Origin: Pelagihabitans pacificus
Lineage (GTDB): Bacteria > Bacteroidota > Bacteroidia > Flavobacteriales > Flavobacteriaceae
Length of the DNA: 64,000 nt
Reading direction: 5' to 3'
Assembly (NCBI RefSeq): GCF_009371985.2
Contig: NZ_VIKU02000001.1
Coordinates: 1,116,001 to 1,180,000, forward strand
Part shown: positions 61,203 to 64,000 of the stretch, one piece after another
Layout of the letters: each line of letters begins with the position of its first letter
How positions within the stretch are numbered: the stretch's first letter is position 1
The notes under the pieces: generated by a model
Database searches by the model: none
Told to the model about the DNA's origin: nothing
The model's input: only the letters and a program-made list of their open reading frames with translations
Position numbers and translations under genes: made by a program

Positions 61203-62541
61203 TTTTTTCACGTACGTGCTCGAGGTCAGTATCATTTTTAAGGCTACTACCTTGTTCTACCGGTATTTTCTTAGCAAGCTCACCTTTCACCAGGTCAACC
61301 GCTTCATATTACTGCTGTTGCCCATTTTATCGATGGTTTTACCCATCTGGGATATGGGCTTTTTTTATGGAATAGATAGCAGCGAAATCTTTATTCCAGA
61401 CTTTGAGGCGTCTTTCCTTTATTTGGAACCATCCGTGGAAACTGCCCTAAATCCAAACATCGGGGAAAAAATTAGTCCCGAAGATAATCTCTTTTTACAT
61501 GGGCTCCTGTTCGTTTATGTAATCGGCGTTGCAACCATTCTCGTTCGAACCGTCTCTGGGCATTTGGCTGTCTTTAGTATTAGAAAAAAGGCTTATAAAC
61601 AAAAGATAGGTGGAGTCGACGTCTTTTTGACCACTGTAGCCACACCATTCTCCTATTTCAAATGGATCTTTATCCCAGAGAACCAAAGCGGCAATTTACA
61701 TGCCCTCGTTCTAGAACATGAGTGCGCCCATATAAAACTGAAACATACGTTGGATTTAATATTCGCCGACCTCTACGCCATTGCGTTTTGGTTGAATCCC
61801 GTTATTCCTTTGTATCGCAAAAGTCTAAAGGCATTGCACGAATTTCAGGCAGACGAAGCGGTCCTAAATCAAAAGGTAAAGCCTTCGGACTATTTGCAAC
61901 TGATGCTGGTAACCATTCAAAACAAAAATAACCACCCCTCATTTAGCTATTTCAATAATTCTTTAATCAAAAAACGAATCGACATGATGACAAAATCAAA
62001 ATCAAAAAAAGGGTTTGCGCTATACTACCTAATGCTTTTACCGAGCGCTATTTTCATTTCAATCGCTTTTTCGAATCCAATGCCGACGGTGGAACCGACA
62101 CCCAATGGAGCCATGGCCTCCGTGGAAAAAGTGGCAATCCCCCCTTCCATGGCTCCCATAGAAAATTTTAAAATCGCATACCTCACAAGTTCCTTCGGCC
62201 AAAAAACCAAACAACCAAAAACAGGTACTATCGTCGTTCATCAAGGAATCGATATCAAGGTGCCCAAAGGGACACCCGTACTGGCTACCGAGGATGGCAT
62301 CATCGCCATGGCCAATTTGAAGAACGATTGGGGCAATCTGGTTGTAATCAGTCACTCCGATGGTTACGAAACTTGGTATGCACATTTGGAACGTTTTGAT
62401 GTCGCCGAAAATCAGGTCGTACAGAAAGGGGAGGTAATCGGTTATGTGGGCAGCACCGGACTTTCTTCCGGCCCGCATCTGCACTACGAGGTTCACAAGG
62501 ATAAGAAGCGACTCGACCCGATGAAGTTCATAAAGGAATAA
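61195..62541 (+). CDS. M56 (BlaR1-like) and M23 fusion metallopeptidase
   Basis: 448 residues. The N-terminal half has four membrane helices and an M56 gluzincin motif, HECAH at 175-179, followed by the downstream Glu region HEFQADEAVL. After a further membrane helix (about 280-298) comes a periplasmic M23/LytM domain with ligands His349 and Asp353 (HQGID) and the HLH motif at 428-430 (GPHLHYEV). M56 proteins sense envelope stress and cleave repressors, and M23 domains cleave or bind peptidoglycan peptides. The fusion would couple a wall-directed domain to the intracellular protease that acts on the adjacent BlaI. Confidence 0.93.
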   Translation: MSNFFTYVLEVSIIFKATTLFYRYFLSKLTFHQVNRFILLLLPILSMVLPIWDMGFFYGIDSSEIFIPDFEASFLYLEPSVETALNPNIGEKISPEDNLFLHGLLFVYVIGVATILVRTVSGHLAVFSIRKKAYKQKIGGVDVFLTTVATPFSYFKWIFIPENQSGNLHALVLEHECAHIKLKHTLDLIFADLYAIAFWLNPVIPLYRKSLKALHEFQADEAVLNQKVKPSDYLQLMLVTIQNKNNHPSFSYFNNSLIKKRIDMMTKSKSKKGFALYYLMLLPSAIFISIAFSNPMPTVEPTPNGAMASVEKVAIPPSMAPIENFKIAYLTSSFGQKTKQPKTGTIVVHQGIDIKVPKGTPVLATEDGIIAMANLKNDWGNLVVISHSDGYETWYAHLERFDVAENQVVQKGEVIGYVGSTGLSSGPHLHYEVHKDKKRLDPMKFIKE

Positions 62542-62610
62542 CTTCCAGATGGTCCTCCAATCGAAACCGGCCTTTGGAAGTTAGTGGCCATTTGGGAAAC
62601 TTAAAATTTG

Positions 62611-63528
62611 ATGAAACATCGTAACAACTATCCTTTGTTTTTCTTCGTGCTTATGCTCTCCATGGTAATGGGTAGCCATGCCCAACCAACGGTAAGTTTT
62701 ACCTTTGACGATGGGATGCTGGCAGATTTTCCTGAATATTCCTTTGAAGAGTGGAACAATCTATTATTACAAAAACTGAAGGAAGCGGATATCAAGGCGA
62801 TGCTCTTCATTGCCGGACGTCGAAAGGATACCAAACGAGGAACACAGCTATTAAGTTCATGGAACAATAATGGCCATTTTTTGGCCAATCATACATGGAA
62901 ACATCATAACTACAATAATTCAGCGATAACCTTCGATATCTTTGCCAAAGACATGCTACGGGGCGATTCCCTTCTCCGTACTTATTCGAATTTTAGAAAA
63001 TTCTTTAGGTTCCCATATTTAAAAGAGGGCAATACTCCTCAAAAAATCGATGCTTTTAGGGCATTTCTAAAAGGCAACGACTATAAGAATGGGTATGTCA
63101 CGATTGATGCATCCGATTGGTACATTGATAATCGATTGGTGGATAGACTTAAATCAAACAAAACGACCGACCTCGATGCCTATAGGGACTATTATCTGCA
63201 ACACATCTGGGAGCGTGCCCAATTTTATGAGAACTTGTCCTATGAACTTAACGGTCGACACATTAAACACACGCTATTATTGCATCACAATCTGTTGGCC
63301 GCGTTATTTATTGATGACCTGATTAAAATGTTCCAGGAAAAGGGCTGGAAGATCGTATCGGCGGAAGAGGCATTTACCGACCCCATTTTTGGGTATACAC
63401 CAAGGTACGCGGGTGAAAGCCTTATCTATGCAATGGCAAAGGATTCCGGTGATTTTAAAAACTTATTAAGGTATCCCGCGGAAGATGGTCGTTATGAGAA
63501 AGAAGCTATGGATAGGCTAGGGCTGTAG
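62611..63528 (+). CDS. polysaccharide deacetylase family protein, exported
   Basis: 305 residues with a signal peptide ending at GSHAQ. The NodB-type motif TFDDG is near residue 34, and NHTWKHHNY (about 94) supplies the metal His residues. FRFPYLKEG is the substrate-loop motif. It should remove acetyl or related groups from a polysaccharide in the periplasm or outside. An in-frame TTG at 62608 is ignored in favour of the ATG. It lies 69 bases after the M56-M23 gene. Confidence 0.88.
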   Translation: MKHRNNYPLFFFVLMLSMVMGSHAQPTVSFTFDDGMLADFPEYSFEEWNNLLLQKLKEADIKAMLFIAGRRKDTKRGTQLLSSWNNNGHFLANHTWKHHNYNNSAITFDIFAKDMLRGDSLLRTYSNFRKFFRFPYLKEGNTPQKIDAFRAFLKGNDYKNGYVTIDASDWYIDNRLVDRLKSNKTTDLDAYRDYYLQHIWERAQFYENLSYELNGRHIKHTLLLHHNLLAALFIDDLIKMFQEKGWKIVSAEEAFTDPIFGYTPRYAGESLIYAMAKDSGDFKNLLRYPAEDGRYEKEAMDRLGL

Positions 63529-63674
63529 ACCCATCCCGTAATACTATTCCTTTTCCCTAATGGTCGCCCGCCAAGATACCACGCCATAGTTTGAAAACCC
63601 GACCACCCACTTCAACGGGAAACCGTAACATTTTACCTGGCCGATGACCCACAAAAATTTTCTGTCGCCTTTCA

Positions 63675-64000
63675 CTACAAATCCAACCAACGTTTGAAAT
63701 TGCCGGTCCGTTCCCTGGAAACGATTACCTGCCCCTCTTCTTTGGGCAGCAATTTGAGCAGTAATCGGCTGTTGAAATAGGTATGGATCTCTTCGACCGC
63801 CTTTACCGATACCATAAACTTTCGATTGATACGGAAAAATTGCACCGGATCTAGGATATCCTCCAATTGATCGATGGTATATTCCACAGGGTAGGACTTC
63901 CCATTATGGGCATACAAGAAAATGAGCCCTTCATTTGATTTGAAATACGCGATGTCCTCCACATTGAACGATTTGAACTGGTTGCCTACCTTCACCATAA
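63675..64000 (-). CDS. LytTR-type response regulator, N-terminus cut by the window edge
   Basis: At least 107 residues of a LytTR DNA-binding domain: DIAYFKSNEGLIFLYAHNGK, then FFRINRKFMVSVKAVEEI and a basic C-terminus, all typical. The Met at 63998 is probably internal. Most LytTR proteins in this group carry a receiver domain in front, which would lie beyond base 64000. The region 63529-63674 shows nothing else. Confidence 0.88.
   Translation of the reverse strand, partial: MVKVGNQFKSFNVEDIAYFKSNEGLIFLYAHNGKSYPVEYTIDQLEDILDPVQFFRINRKFMVSVKAVEEIHTYFNSRLLLKLLPKEEGQVIVSRERTGNFKRWLDL

Overview
This window is a gene-dense chromosomal segment of a marine-type Flavobacteriaceae bacterium (Bacteroidota; the gene set recalls Maribacter, Zobellia and Flagellimonas, but I cannot fix the genus). 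Signs are the Bacteroidota -7 promoter element TAnnTTTG ahead of many genes, families largely confined to the phylum (DUF4271, DUF4296, DUF3098, DUF4301, DUF3127), a TonB-dependent receptor, a TetR-ABC-HlyD-TolC export operon, and an absence of strong Shine-Dalgarno sites. I saw no rRNA, tRNA, CRISPR array, insertion sequence or prophage.

Layout. 0-8 kb: a transglutaminase-like envelope protein, tyrS, an NAD-dependent epimerase, and a minus-strand operon of glycosyltransferase, dihydroorotase and a DUF4296 lipoprotein. 8-18 kb: a GT39-like glycosyltransferase, DUF4271 and hemD, then pckA, DUF423, a saccharopine dehydrogenase-like gene with an Lrp regulator, a GNAT enzyme, a YugP-type zinc peptidase and alanine dehydrogenase. 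18-25 kb: SemiSWEET, leuS, and the envelope/tRNA cluster ftsX-DUF3098-uppP-truB with a TonB-like protein. 25-32.5 kb: an export operon (tetR, ABC, HlyD, TolC, perhaps a YitT gene), divergent from a tandem pair of small secreted paralogues. 32.9-36 kb: a LysR regulator divergent from two paralogous 100-residue proteins, a small membrane protein and an SbtA-family bicarbonate permease. 36-44.5 kb: tag, aat, DUF3127, a flavin reductase-like gene, a histidine kinase, HIT, greA and an oxidoreductase.

44.6-56.3 kb holds two connected themes. A TonB-dependent receptor is preceded by a clear TPP riboswitch, so it is probably a thiamine receptor. Eight kilobases on, a minus-strand operon carries a phosphopantetheinyl transferase, a YkoF-like thiamine-binding protein, a PnuC-family transporter, a NadR-like kinase and DUF4301. 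Between them lie a hybrid histidine kinase with an HPt domain and a convergent NtrC-type sigma-54 activator, followed by two paralogous small exported proteins. Both paralogues have sigma-54-like -24/-12 elements and arrays of TGTGTAA-type repeats 64 to 124 bases further upstream. I read this as a local phosphorelay, sigma-54 and small secreted protein regulon, the most interesting candidate in the window.

56.3-64 kb: ahcY, a small membrane protein, a lipoprotein, a UPF0173 hydrolase, a single-domain response regulator, a BlaI-type repressor with two palindromic operators, an M56-M23 fusion peptidase, a polysaccharide deacetylase-like protein and the C-terminal part of a LytTR regulator cut by the window edge.
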